This document shows, in pieces, positions 50,419-64,000 of a stretch of 64,000 bases of DNA. The DNA comes from Natronoglomus mannanivorans (GTDB lineage: Archaea; Halobacteriota; Halobacteria; Halobacteriales; Natrialbaceae): NCBI GenBank assembly GCA_025517485.1, contig JAOPKB010000009.1, positions 62,001 to 126,000 of the forward strand. The letters are read 5' to 3'. Made by a program: the position numbers and the translations under genes. Every line of letters starts with the position of its first letter. Within the stretch, counting starts at the first letter, position 1. The notes beneath the pieces were generated by a model, which made no database searches, was not told the origin of the DNA, and worked only from the letters and a program-made list of their open reading frames with translations.

Positions 50419-51636
50419 TTACGCGGAGGCGTTGAAATCGCCGTTCGCGTTCACCGTTCCAGACTTGAGGGCTAGTTGACTGGTAGCCCGTCCAGAACCG
50501 GACTTGAGCCAGTTCTGGACACAACGCCACGCCACATTCCGCGCCGCGTTGTAATCCGCGTGCAACTCTTTCGCGCACTTCAGGCACTCGAACTCATCGC
50601 CATCGCGGTTATCTTCGTGGGTGAACCCACACTCACCGTGACTACATCGTTGCGACGTGTACTGAGGAGCGACGGTTTCAACGTCGATTCCGTGTCTCTC
50701 AGCCTTGTACTCAACCTGTCTCTGAACTTCTCTGAACGCCCACTGCTGGAACTTCGAGGTGTTCGAGATGCGTGTCCAAATGTACGTTAGCCGCTCGAAC
50801 GCGATATGCGTACAGTCGTTCTCAACGGCTTCTCGGACAATGCTGTTCGACACGTCGTGCAGGCGATGGCGACTGCACTCGGCAAACCTGTCACCGATTG
50901 ACTGGATGGTGAGGTGTGCCGATCGAGTTCCTGTTTTCTGGAGGTTTCCACGACGGCGTTCGTACTCGTCGCGTTTGTGAGTGAGTTCGTCCGCGTTACC
51001 GAGGAACGCTCCCGTGCTGGTGACGGCAAGGTAGCCGTCCACGTTGAGGTCAACGCCGAGAACCACTCCGTTCTCGGTTTGCTCATCAGTAATAGGTTCG
51101 ACTGCACTCTCAACAGCAACGTGGAGGTAGTATTCGCCATCGCGCTTGTGGAGCGTGGCCTCTTTCTTCTCCCACTCATCCTCGTTCCAGTACTCCTCGA
51201 ACGGCGTCCCTTTGTCGTCGTGTGGCAGGACATACTCGGCGGCCACGCGGTCGCCTGTGGTGGCGAGTGTCACGTGGTCGTCGTTGTACGTGATGGTACG
51301 TCCGTTGTACACGATGACGGTGCCTCTGAACTCTGGTTTGCTCGTGTTCTTATCGTCATCGAGCAAGTCCTTGCAATTCGACAAGGCGTCGGCGGCGAGG
51401 TTTCTCGCTGATTGGACGAGGCTGGATTGGAGAGTGGTTTGCTCGCGGACTTCGGTGTATGTGGCTTTGTGGAGTTTGTTTTTGGCTTTGACGAGGTGGT
51501 CTGGGTCGTCGTTCCACCCGTAGTCTGAGGCGTGTTGGGCGGCTTGGCGGAACTCCTCGAAGGTCTGGTCAACATCCGAGTGTCGTGACTCGGGAATGTT
51601 GAGTTTGACTTGGATGTTCCTGACCACCTCCGCCAT
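50419..51636 (-). CDS. tnpB: TnpB (RNA-guided nuclease of an IS1341/IS605-type element), intact
   Basis: 405 residues, start MAEVVRNIQVKLNIPESRHS. The RuvC acid set is present: NGVVLGVDLNVDGYLAV (Asp), HIAFERLTYIW (Glu) and ELHADYNAARNVAWR (final Asp). The zinc finger SQRCSHGECGFTH and FECLKCAKELH sits between the last two. Length and motif order fit active TnpB, which cuts DNA guided by RNA from the element's right end. No tnpA lies nearby, so it would be a TnpB-only (IS1341-type) element. Its right-end hairpin is at 50369-50389, and CCAGAAC...GTTCTGG near 50491-50517 may be part of its guide-RNA scaffold. Confidence 0.88.
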   Translation of the reverse strand: MAEVVRNIQVKLNIPESRHSDVDQTFEEFRQAAQHASDYGWNDDPDHLVKAKNKLHKATYTEVREQTTLQSSLVQSARNLAADALSNCKDLLDDDKNTSKPEFRGTVIVYNGRTITYNDDHVTLATTGDRVAAEYVLPHDDKGTPFEEYWNEDEWEKKEATLHKRDGEYYLHVAVESAVEPITDEQTENGVVLGVDLNVDGYLAVTSTGAFLGNADELTHKRDEYERRRGNLQKTGTRSAHLTIQSIGDRFAECSRHRLHDVSNSIVREAVENDCTHIAFERLTYIWTRISNTSKFQQWAFREVQRQVEYKAERHGIDVETVAPQYTSQRCSHGECGFTHEDNRDGDEFECLKCAKELHADYNAARNVAWRCVQNWLKSGSGRATSQLALKSGTVNANGDFNASA

Positions 51637-51741
51637 ACTTCATTAAACTAGATGAGGATATTTAATTATTAGTATTTGGATACGGGGTGGAGAGTTGACT
51701 GTGTTGTGAGTCGTGGTTGTATCCCAAAGTGTCGGCTTCCT

Positions 51742-51817
51742 CCCCGAGGTCAAGTGGTTCGAGAATCGGAGATTCTCGTCATCACAAGAGACGTACGTCT
51801 CTCGAACGACCTCGGGG
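51742..51817 (-). ncRNA. Orphan TnpB-type RNA fold (no tnpB attached)
   Basis: A 10-bp closing stem, CCCCGAGGTC (51742-51751) with GACCTCGGGG (51808-51817), encloses two hairpins: GAGAATC/GATTCTC (51761-51767 with 51771-51777) and the self-complementary GAGACGTACGTCTC (51788-51801). Read on the minus strand the order and loops (TCGTTCGAGAGACG, TGATGACGAGA, TCTCGAACCA) match 11915-11966 of the damaged element. It sits upstream of the intact TnpB and so belongs to a different, lost copy. Confidence 0.5.
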
Positions 51818-51900
51818 TATCCGCCTCGACCGCTGATGAATTGCGTGGAACCCGTAGACCACTCATAACAATCACATGAGTGGAGACAGAATAGACACAT

Positions 51901-52539
51901 ATGAGCAATAGTGTGGGGAGCCCACGAAATCCGGGCGGCGGCGAGGGAGACCCATTTGGCGGTGACGACGTCCTGCCGATCGAGAAACAACGACGGGCGC
52001 ATCAATTCCTCACGCAAGAAACCCGCTACCACATCATTCAGGCCGTGCTTGGGCATCCGCGGTATCTGGCGACACTCGACGAGCTCGAATACCTGGTGCC
52101 CAAGAATCGATCCACCATTCGAGAGCACCTCGACCGTCTCGCCGATAAACAGGTGATGACGAAGTACAAATACCGTGGAGATGAGGCCGAGCGTAACGAT
52201 CCGCGAGAGTTCTGGGGATTCACCAGCTACGGGATCACCATCTTAGACGAGTACAGCTACCTCCGGTACGTCCCGGTTCTTCGTGCCCTTCAGGAACATC
52301 TCTATCTCACCGAGAAAATCGAACGGCATCAGAATGCGCCTCGACCAGACCTACCAGAGGACGTGAGTGATGCCCTCAGAATTCCAGAGATAGACGACGA
52401 AACAGAGGCAATTATCGACGACGTGCTCGCTGCCCGAGACCGCGATGGCAGCCGGCTCTTCGATGCGCCCCCTATCGAGCCGGATGAAGCCGTCGAGACC
52501 GAAGACGGTGCAGACCGGCCTCTCGACGAACTCTTCTAA
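51901..52539 (+). CDS. HTH transcriptional regulator
   Basis: 212 residues, MSNSVGSPRNPGGGEGDPFG at the start, followed by a winged helix: RAHQFLTQETRYHIIQAVLG, LDELEYLVPKNRSTIREHLD and DKQVMTKYKYRGDEAERNDP. The middle (GFTSYGITILDEYSYLRYVP) and acidic C-terminal part form a regulatory section. This type is frequent on haloarchaeal plasmids and islands. Target unknown. It starts 84 bp after the orphan RNA fold. Confidence 0.8.
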   Translation: MSNSVGSPRNPGGGEGDPFGGDDVLPIEKQRRAHQFLTQETRYHIIQAVLGHPRYLATLDELEYLVPKNRSTIREHLDRLADKQVMTKYKYRGDEAERNDPREFWGFTSYGITILDEYSYLRYVPVLRALQEHLYLTEKIERHQNAPRPDLPEDVSDALRIPEIDDETEAIIDDVLAARDRDGSRLFDAPPIEPDEAVETEDGADRPLDELF

Positions 52540-52592
52540 CCCGATCGTGCTGAATACGAGGGACATCTCGAGAGGAAACGTCGCCTGCGCTG

Positions 52593-53420
52593 CTAGCGCT
52601 CTGCGGTGACGACGTACGATTCCATCGGCGAGACGATTCCGTCGTCGTCACCGTACGCGTCTAACGCATCGTCGACCTCGTGAATCAGTTCCTCTCGCAC
52701 CGTCCGGTCGATGGCCGCAATCGGTTCGGCCAGCGGTGAGCTAGCCGCCTCGCGGCGAACGAACTCCGGGACGGACGGATAGCGCACGGAGCCGATCTCG
52801 ATGGTGACCGAGACGTTGTCGAACCCTGCGTCTTCGAGGAGTGTCCGGAGGTCTGCTCCGTCCCACGCCGGAAACGGAGAGCGCATCATGTCCCCGGCGT
52901 CCTCACCGACGTATCGCTCGAGGGCGTCAGCCAGCGCGACGTACGCGGGCTGATACTCGAGCGGGCGCCAGACGCTCAGTGCCGTTCGCCCGTTCGGCGC
53001 GAGAACCCGGTGTATCTCCTCGATCGCAGCGACAGGGTCCTCGAAGAACTGGAGGGCCTGTTGACAGGAGACGACGTCGAACTCCGCCTCGGAGAACGGA
53101 AGCTCGGTCGCGTCGCCCCGTCGCCACTCGATCGGAGGAGAGACGTCGCCAGCGGTTTCCGCCGCCACGTCGAGCATCCCTTCGTTGATGTCGAGCCCTG
53201 TAACGGACCCACCGGGACCGACCCGGGGTGCGATACGACGCGCGACGATGCCGGTTCCGCAGGCAACGTCGAGGACTCGATCTCCCTCGTGGATTTCGCA
53301 CGTCTCGAGCAGTCGGTCTGCCCACGGTGCGAGGATCGGTGGGACCAGATACTGTTCGTAGGCCTCGGACGCACGCTGTTCGACCTGCCAACCGGCCGAT
53401 TGACTCGGATACTCAGTCAT
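52593..53420 (-). CDS. Class I SAM-dependent methyltransferase
   Basis: 275 residues. Motif I VLDVACGTGIVARRIAPRVG, the acidic VTGLDINEGML (ribose-binding Asp), GDATELPFSEAEFDVVSCQQ (motif II/III) and IHRVLAPNGRTALSVWRP define a UbiE/ubiquinone-methyltransferase-like small-molecule methyltransferase. Substrate unknown. Upstream, a TATA element on the minus strand (ATTTATAC, about 53458-53465) and a perfect 14-bp palindrome lie close together. Confidence 0.85.
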   Translation of the reverse strand: MTEYPSQSAGWQVEQRASEAYEQYLVPPILAPWADRLLETCEIHEGDRVLDVACGTGIVARRIAPRVGPGGSVTGLDINEGMLDVAAETAGDVSPPIEWRRGDATELPFSEAEFDVVSCQQALQFFEDPVAAIEEIHRVLAPNGRTALSVWRPLEYQPAYVALADALERYVGEDAGDMMRSPFPAWDGADLRTLLEDAGFDNVSVTIEIGSVRYPSVPEFVRREAASSPLAEPIAAIDRTVREELIHEVDDALDAYGDDDGIVSPMESYVVTAER

Positions 53421-53471
53421 GAACGCTCACCACGAGTTCGGCTACGCCGCGAGTGGAAGTATAAATGCCTA

Positions 53472-53485
53472 GTGAAATATTTCAC
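53472..53485. promoter_or_regulatory. Perfect 14-bp palindrome upstream of the methyltransferase
   Basis: GTGAAATATTTCAC is self-complementary over 14 bp and lies just upstream of the TATA/BRE of the methyltransferase gene, 52 bp from its start. Further GTGAAA half-sites (53490-53495) follow. The position suits a repressor or activator site. Confidence 0.5.
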
Positions 53486-53529
53486 GCCGTGAAAGCATCG
53501 GTGACGAGCTCGATCCGCGTCGGCGGACG

Positions 53530-54348
53530 TCACTGGATCGATTCGGCCGAGCGGAGATCAGCTACATCGTCGAGCGGTCGAGCCTCGTCTCGGAACTGGT
53601 CGTAGTACGACGTTGCCCACGCACGCATCTCGTCGCTATCGGTGTCGACGAGTGACTGCAACGCCCCGGTCTCCGCGTCGTAACAGCAGATGCTGACCCG
53701 GTCGTCGAAGAGACAGATCCCGCATCGGTCGTCGAGCGGGAGGTCGTCGTGCAACAAGACGGCGTAGTTGGCGCGCGTCGCCGTCTCCGCGACCGTCTCG
53801 TCGTCCCACGAGAGGAGCGCTTCGAAAACGTCGGGTGGATAGATGTATTCACACTGCAAGCCATCCAGAACGTGATCGAAGAACGGCTCGAGATTCCCCG
53901 ACTTGAGCAGGGCCATGCCGAACCCGCGCATCGTGCTCGTCGTTGTGATGAGCTCCGTGAGCCGTTCGACCGGCTGGTAGGGATATCCGGGCCCCGGCTG
54001 GGAGACCACCACGTCGGTGAACAGCTCGATACCGAATCCGTCGATCTCGTGTGGGAGCCACGGCCAGGTCTCGCGGAGTCGGCGTTGGTACGCCATCGCG
54101 TCTACGAAGTCCCCGAACTGATCGGCCACGAACTCACCCAGCTCGGTCAGCTGGTAGGTCGCCCCGTCTCGTTCGATCCAGTGATACTCCTGGAGGTCTG
54201 TGAGGACCCGGCCCATAGTCGGCGAAGACGCACCCGTCGCGGCGCGAAGATCGTCCCGGTCACACGAACCCCTCGCCAGTGCCTCGAGGACCCCGACGCG
54301 GTGGGTCGAACTGACGAGAAATTCGATGTCGTCGAGCGTCGAATCCAT
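53530..54348 (-). CDS. HTH regulator with FilR1-type domain
   Basis: 272 residues from ATG 54348 (MDSTLDDIEFLVSSTHRVGV). A winged helix (SCDRDDLRAATGASSPTMGR, VLTDLQEYHWIERDGATYQL) is followed by a FilR1-like domain (FGMALLKSGNLEPFFDHVLD, YIYPPDVFEALLSWDDETVA, CGICLFDDRVSICCYDAETG). FilR1 was described as the effector domain of methanogenesis regulators and is common in haloarchaeal regulators. The frame is open upstream to 54453 but the short start is preferred. It could control the adjacent methyltransferase or the LacZ genes. Confidence 0.82.
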   Translation of the reverse strand: MDSTLDDIEFLVSSTHRVGVLEALARGSCDRDDLRAATGASSPTMGRVLTDLQEYHWIERDGATYQLTELGEFVADQFGDFVDAMAYQRRLRETWPWLPHEIDGFGIELFTDVVVSQPGPGYPYQPVERLTELITTTSTMRGFGMALLKSGNLEPFFDHVLDGLQCEYIYPPDVFEALLSWDDETVAETATRANYAVLLHDDLPLDDRCGICLFDDRVSICCYDAETGALQSLVDTDSDEMRAWATSYYDQFRDEARPLDDVADLRSAESIQ

Positions 54349-54846
54349 AGTTGTGGTATGTGTTGGCACACGATAACCGTCTAGCCCGAGCGCACCGCGC
54401 TCGAGTTGCGTAACTATCCCTGAAAGAGGTGCGTGGATGCTCGAGCGATTCACCGGTGTCGACTCGCTCGAGTAGCTAGTATATAATCATATATCTGAGA
54501 GGTAGTGGAAACAATCAGAGTACAGTACAATACGTCCGGATGGGCTCTCCGCGAATCACAGAACGAAGCCCGGTCTGACGCATCGGTGCCCGTCCAGCAG
54601 GATCGCGACGAGAACGACGGAACCGAGACCCCGAACTCGAGTCCGTGACGGTTGCTCGAGTATCGGGATCGAGTCTCCGAAAATCGCACCACACAGCCGC
54701 CACGTCCGAATGTGACGAGTAAGAGACGGTTCGCGAAGGAGTGAAAAGCGGTGGGAAGTGAACTGCAGTAGTCCATATCGATCGACTCGACGACGTCGGT
54801 GCCGTTACGAGTGAGGGAGGCCTCGAATCGCTCGAGGACTGGGCGC
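54349..54846. other. Intergenic stretch, no gene seen
   Basis: About 500 bp without a convincing gene. Short frames on both strands have basic composition and no domain. The stretch leads into the IS6 remnant at 54847. Confidence 0.4.
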
Positions 54847-55137
54847 ATGTTTTTTGATTTTGTTGAGCGTGAGACGACACCACGTGAGCTGATGCGATTG
54901 AGTATCCAGCACCATTTATTCGTCTTAACACTTTCATATACTGTTTATGTATTAAACATATTCGGTGTCGGACGGTTGAGATCGATGATCCATAATTGGG
55001 TGCAGAATGCCAATCTACAGCCGACAGCTGGAAACCAGCCGCATCACGTTGCAATCGACGGAACCGTGACTCAACTCGATGACGATGATCAGCGCTACTG
55101 GCTGCACGCGGAACGACACGACGTTCGTCACCGGTGA
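54847..55137 (+). pseudogene. IS6-family transposase, N-terminal remnant
   Basis: A frame from ATG 54847 gives MFFDFVERETTPRELMRLSI, FGVGRLRSMIHNWVQNANLQ and QPHHVAIDGTVTQLDDDDQR, then YWLHAERHDVRHR and a stop. This is the N-terminal third of a haloarchaeal IS6-type transposase, including the HTH (VGRLRSMIHNWV) and the first DDE aspartate (VAIDGT). The rest of the element is missing. AT content is raised here. Confidence 0.75.
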
Positions 55138-55230
55138 GAGCATCCTCGTTGGCGGCGGCCACTCACAGGTGACGTAGGACGACGTCTCCCTCGACTACCG
55201 CCGCGAGTAGCGAAAAAGAGGAAGACCGTT

Positions 55231-61996
<6,766 letters not shown>

Positions 61997-62236
61997 CGGA
62001 CATGTCCCCGGCTCCGGCGACCAGTTCACGGACCGTCCACCTGCAGCGATTTTCTTTATCGGCACACGACCCAAAGTAGTGAAAACGGGTTCCGTCGACA
62101 TCTGTGGCCGTCGCGCAATCCTCGAACCGTCTACTGTACGCTGTGATCAGCAGAGGAACGCGACCGACATTCACAACGACTCCGAAAACTCGGTGACGCG
62201 AGTCTCGGGACGCTCGGTATCCCAGGATAGTACACC

Positions 62237-62262
62237 CCAAAAACGATCAAAACTACCAAAAC
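62237..62262 (+). repeat. CAAAAC-type repeat, upstream copy
   Basis: CCAAAAACGATCAAAACTAC followed by CAAAAC: three CAAAA(A)C(GA) units close together, 30 bp before the small partition-like gene. It is related to the 17-bp repeats at 62994 and 63087. Confidence 0.55.
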
Positions 62263-62293
62263 ATTTACTACATATACGGCTATTGGTATTGCT

Positions 62294-62386
62294 ATGTCAA
62301 AACACTCCAAACCAAGCGGGATCGGATCAGGAAGCCAAAACCGACCCGACGACGAGCGACCGTTCGAACAGGAGGTGGGGCGATGA
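62294..62386 (+). CDS. 30-aa leader peptide before the partition-like gene
   Basis: ATG 62294 to TGA 62386 gives MSKHSKPSGIGSGSQNRPDD and ERPFEQEVGR. Its stop overlaps the next ATG (ATGA at 62383). In plasmid partition operons a ParA gene sits here; this may be the leftover ends of such a gene, or a small real gene. Low information content. Confidence 0.4.
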   Translation: MSKHSKPSGIGSGSQNRPDDERPFEQEVGR

Positions 62387-62736
62387 CGAACCTCTACAGG
62401 GGACTTCGGAGCCAGTCCAGTACACAGACGACGTTCGCTGAACCCTCCACGGATCCTGGGCCGCTGTTCGACGACGTAGACAACGTGAAAGAAACGTGGA
62501 ACGGGACATTCATTTACCTCCCCGACGAGCTAAAAAGTCGAGTCGAAATGACGTATGCCGAATCACGACTCACGTACAGACAGCAACACGGACGCGATCT
62601 CGAAAAAATGCGGGAGTTTTACCCGCTGTTAGTGTATCTCGGACTCGAGTGGTTGGATAGTTGTGAAGACGAGGAACTCGCTGCTGCTCTTACCCATCTC
62701 GCCGACGATCAAGAATCGGCGGACGACGATTCGTGA
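62383..62736 (+). CDS. Small protein of the haloarchaeal ParA-companion type
   Basis: 117 residues, MTNLYRGLRSQSSTQTTFAE at the start, then VKETWNGTFIYLPDELKSRV, EMTYAESRLTYRQQHGRDLE and KMREFYPLLVYLGLEWLDSC. The W-x-G-T-x-x-Y-L-P-D-x-L and E-x-x-R-x-x-Y-P-L-L-x-x-L-G-L-E pattern is that of the small protein that follows ParA/Soj genes on haloarchaeal plasmids and secondary replicons. It probably binds partition sites or ParA. No ParA is nearby. Repeats on both sides resemble partition sites. Confidence 0.6.
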   Translation: MTNLYRGLRSQSSTQTTFAEPSTDPGPLFDDVDNVKETWNGTFIYLPDELKSRVEMTYAESRLTYRQQHGRDLEKMREFYPLLVYLGLEWLDSCEDEELAAALTHLADDQESADDDS

Positions 62737-62768
62737 GGAATCGCCTTCCAGACACTGATTCGACTTTG

Positions 62769-62897
62769 CAACCATGCGATTGTAATCTACCGGGACGAAC
62801 CGTCGAGATCGTGTGAGCCGACCAGTTCATCGATCGGTGATGGCTCAGAACGCGCTTTTGGCCGTGACACTATCTATTACAACCATACGATTGTAAT
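62769..62897 (+). repeat. Two copies of CAACCATRCGATTGTAAT
   Basis: CAACCATGCGATTGTAAT at 62769-62786 and CAACCATACGATTGTAAT at 62880-62897 differ at one base. The second is inside TTACAACCATACGATTGTAA, a 6-bp inverted repeat. The two are 111 bp apart in the same orientation, just after the ParA-companion gene. Confidence 0.6.
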
Positions 62898-62993
62898 TTT
62901 AGTAACGTTCTCCCGCGAAGGGACGATACCGCACGACCGCTGTACGTTTCCTCGTGGAAGTGAGGAACCTACCACTACTATATGAACGTTTCC

Positions 62994-63010
62994 TCAAAAC
63001 GTTCAAAACT
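62994..63010 (+). repeat. 17-bp TCAAAACGTTCAAAACT repeat, copy 1
   Basis: TCAAAACGTTCAAAACT; identical to 63087-63103, 93 bp away. Internally it contains two CAAAAC units seven bases apart and the palindromic AACGTT. Confidence 0.75.
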
Positions 63011-63086
63011 CCCCATTTTCATCACTTACTATGGTCTCGATCGAGAAAACGGAACCATACGTCGTCGACGTTGTTCTGGCTTCTGA

Positions 63087-63103
63087 TCAAAACGTTCAAA
63101 ACT
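63087..63103 (+). repeat. 17-bp TCAAAACGTTCAAAACT repeat, copy 2
   Basis: Identical to 62994-63010; also related to 62237-62262. The set resembles a centromere-like or iteron array of a plasmid. Confidence 0.75.
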
Positions 63104-63281
63104 ACCGATTGGCTAATTAGTCGTGGTTATTGGATGACATCACACCCACTCTGGGTGGTTGCTGCGGAATTTGATAGCTAGTCTAGTTCGGGTAAGAGGT
63201 TTGTGTGCGATATTGCTCTTATATACTACAACTAGTATTTCAATCGTTATGTATAAGGGAGTTGGGTGCATGGTCGTGTGC

Positions 63282-64000
63282 ATGGCTGTTACGGAGTTTA
63301 GCGTAGAGGAAGCCAGTGCCCGGTGTAACGACGTCATCGAGGAGATCCAATCTGCCGTTATCGCGGACCGAGAGTTCCTGGAGACGGTCCTGCTCGGCAT
63401 TCTCGCCGAAGGTCACGTTCTCCTCGAGGACGTGCCGGGAACGGGGAAGACGCTGACGGCGAACAGTTTCGCGAGCGCGTTCAACCTGGATTTTACACGG
63501 ATCCAGTTCACGCCGGACCTGCTGCCAAACGACGTCTCCGGATCGAACATCTACAACGAGCGCGAGGGCGAGTTCGAGTTCAACGCGGGGCCGATCTTCG
63601 GCAACGTCGTGCTGGCCGACGAGATCAACCGCGCGCCGCCGAAGACCCAGGCCGCGCTGCTCGAAGCGATGCAGGAGAAACAGGTCACCGTCGAGGGTGA
63701 GACCCGCCAGCTGCCCGAACCGTTCTTCGTCATCGCGACCCAGAATCCCGTCGAGCAGGAAGGGACCTTCCCGCTGCCCGAAGCGCAGGTCGACCGATTC
63801 AACGTCAAGACCAGCCTCGGTTACCCCAACGACGAGGGCGAACTCGAGATCCTCAAGCGTCGTGCGGGCCGGCTCGACTCGACGCCGTCGGCGAGCAGCG
63901 TGATGGAGAGCGCCGAGGAAGTGATGGCGCTCCAGCAAGTCGCCGAGACGATTCGAACCAGCGAGGATCTGCTCGTCTACATCCGGGAAGTCTGCCGGAT
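63282..64000 (+). CDS. MoxR-family AAA+ ATPase (5' part, runs off the window)
   Basis: At least 239 residues, open to the window end. From ATG 63282 (MAVTEFSVEEASARCNDVIE); in-frame ATGs at 63270 and 63249 are alternatives. Walker A in VLLEDVPGTGKTLTANSFAS, Walker B in NVVLADEINRAPPKTQAALL and sensor-1 in PFFVIATQNPVEQEGTFPLP are the diagnostic MoxR motifs. MoxR ATPases act as chaperones that mature enzyme complexes, usually with VWA-domain (DUF58) genes next to them; these would be past the window. Composition is again typical chromosome. Confidence 0.9.
   Translation, partial: MAVTEFSVEEASARCNDVIEEIQSAVIADREFLETVLLGILAEGHVLLEDVPGTGKTLTANSFASAFNLDFTRIQFTPDLLPNDVSGSNIYNEREGEFEFNAGPIFGNVVLADEINRAPPKTQAALLEAMQEKQVTVEGETRQLPEPFFVIATQNPVEQEGTFPLPEAQVDRFNVKTSLGYPNDEGELEILKRRAGRLDSTPSASSVMESAEEVMALQQVAETIRTSEDLLVYIREVCR

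Noticed and set aside
62000..63281. CRISPR-like array
   Set aside because: The repeats are few, unequal in spacing and without regular spacers; they fit partition or iteron sites rather than CRISPR.

Overview
The window comes from a halophilic archaeon, most likely of the Natrinema/Haloterrigena type (Natrialbales). The proteins are strongly acidic, CTCGAG is very frequent, many starts look leaderless with a TATA element about 27 nt upstream, and exported proteins carry Tat (RR) signals followed by a lipobox. Clade-typical families include HalOD1, FilR1-type regulators, multi-PAS histidine kinases of the haloarchaeal kind and small CPxCG zinc proteins. I saw no rRNA, tRNA or CRISPR array. The organism assignment is inference from composition and family content.

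Region 1 (1-25.0 kb) is chromosome-like. It opens with a sulfur-handling cluster: on the minus strand a persulfide-type MBL/rhodanese protein, two YeeE/YedE half-transporters and a PiT-type permease cut by the window edge; divergently, TusA and a DsrE-like protein. Copies of a TATATTGTGC-type element lie in the shared promoter region. Then come a Tat PQQ-propeller lipoprotein, a Gfo/Idh/MocA oxidoreductase, a thioredoxin/thioredoxin reductase operon, a deletion-damaged TnpB element, HalOD1, a Tat serine hydrolase, two paralogous PAS histidine kinases flanking RNase HI, a four-domain DUF2249 protein and a MOSC protein.

Region 2 (about 25.3-55.2 kb) is an accessory island built from pieces of plasmids, proviruses and IS elements. 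It holds iteron-like repeats before a broken primase-like gene, a RHH/RelE module lying between two 131-bp direct repeats, an HTH/nucleotidyltransferase (AbiE-like) pair, an OB-fold DNA-binding protein, a low-GC Tat-exported protein, VapBC, a FetAB transporter whose ATPase gene carries an in-frame stop, a pentapeptide-repeat pseudogene with two in-frame TAGs, a RHH/PIN module between imperfect repeats, an ArdC-like pseudogene, an orphan PD-(D/E)XK protein, a coiled-coil protein pair, a Rad50/SMC-like ATPase with a 58-residue partner, an intact TnpB, orphan TnpB-element ends with conserved RNA-like folds, and IS5 and IS6 transposase relics.

Region 3 (52.6-62.0 kb, overlapping the end of region 2) is metabolic and regulatory: a methyltransferase, a FilR1-type regulator, and two large GH2 beta-galactosidase paralogs transcribed away from each other. 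Region 4 (62.2-64 kb) contains a plasmid-partition-like small gene pair surrounded by repeated CAAAACGTTCAAAAC elements but with no ParA, and then the start of a MoxR-type AAA+ ATPase that runs off the window.

The most interesting places for follow-up are the Rad50-like two-gene unit, the orphan partition locus with its 17-bp repeats, the TA module trapped in a repeat of the primase tail, the orphan TnpB-associated RNA-like structures, and the inverted operators of the sulfur cluster.
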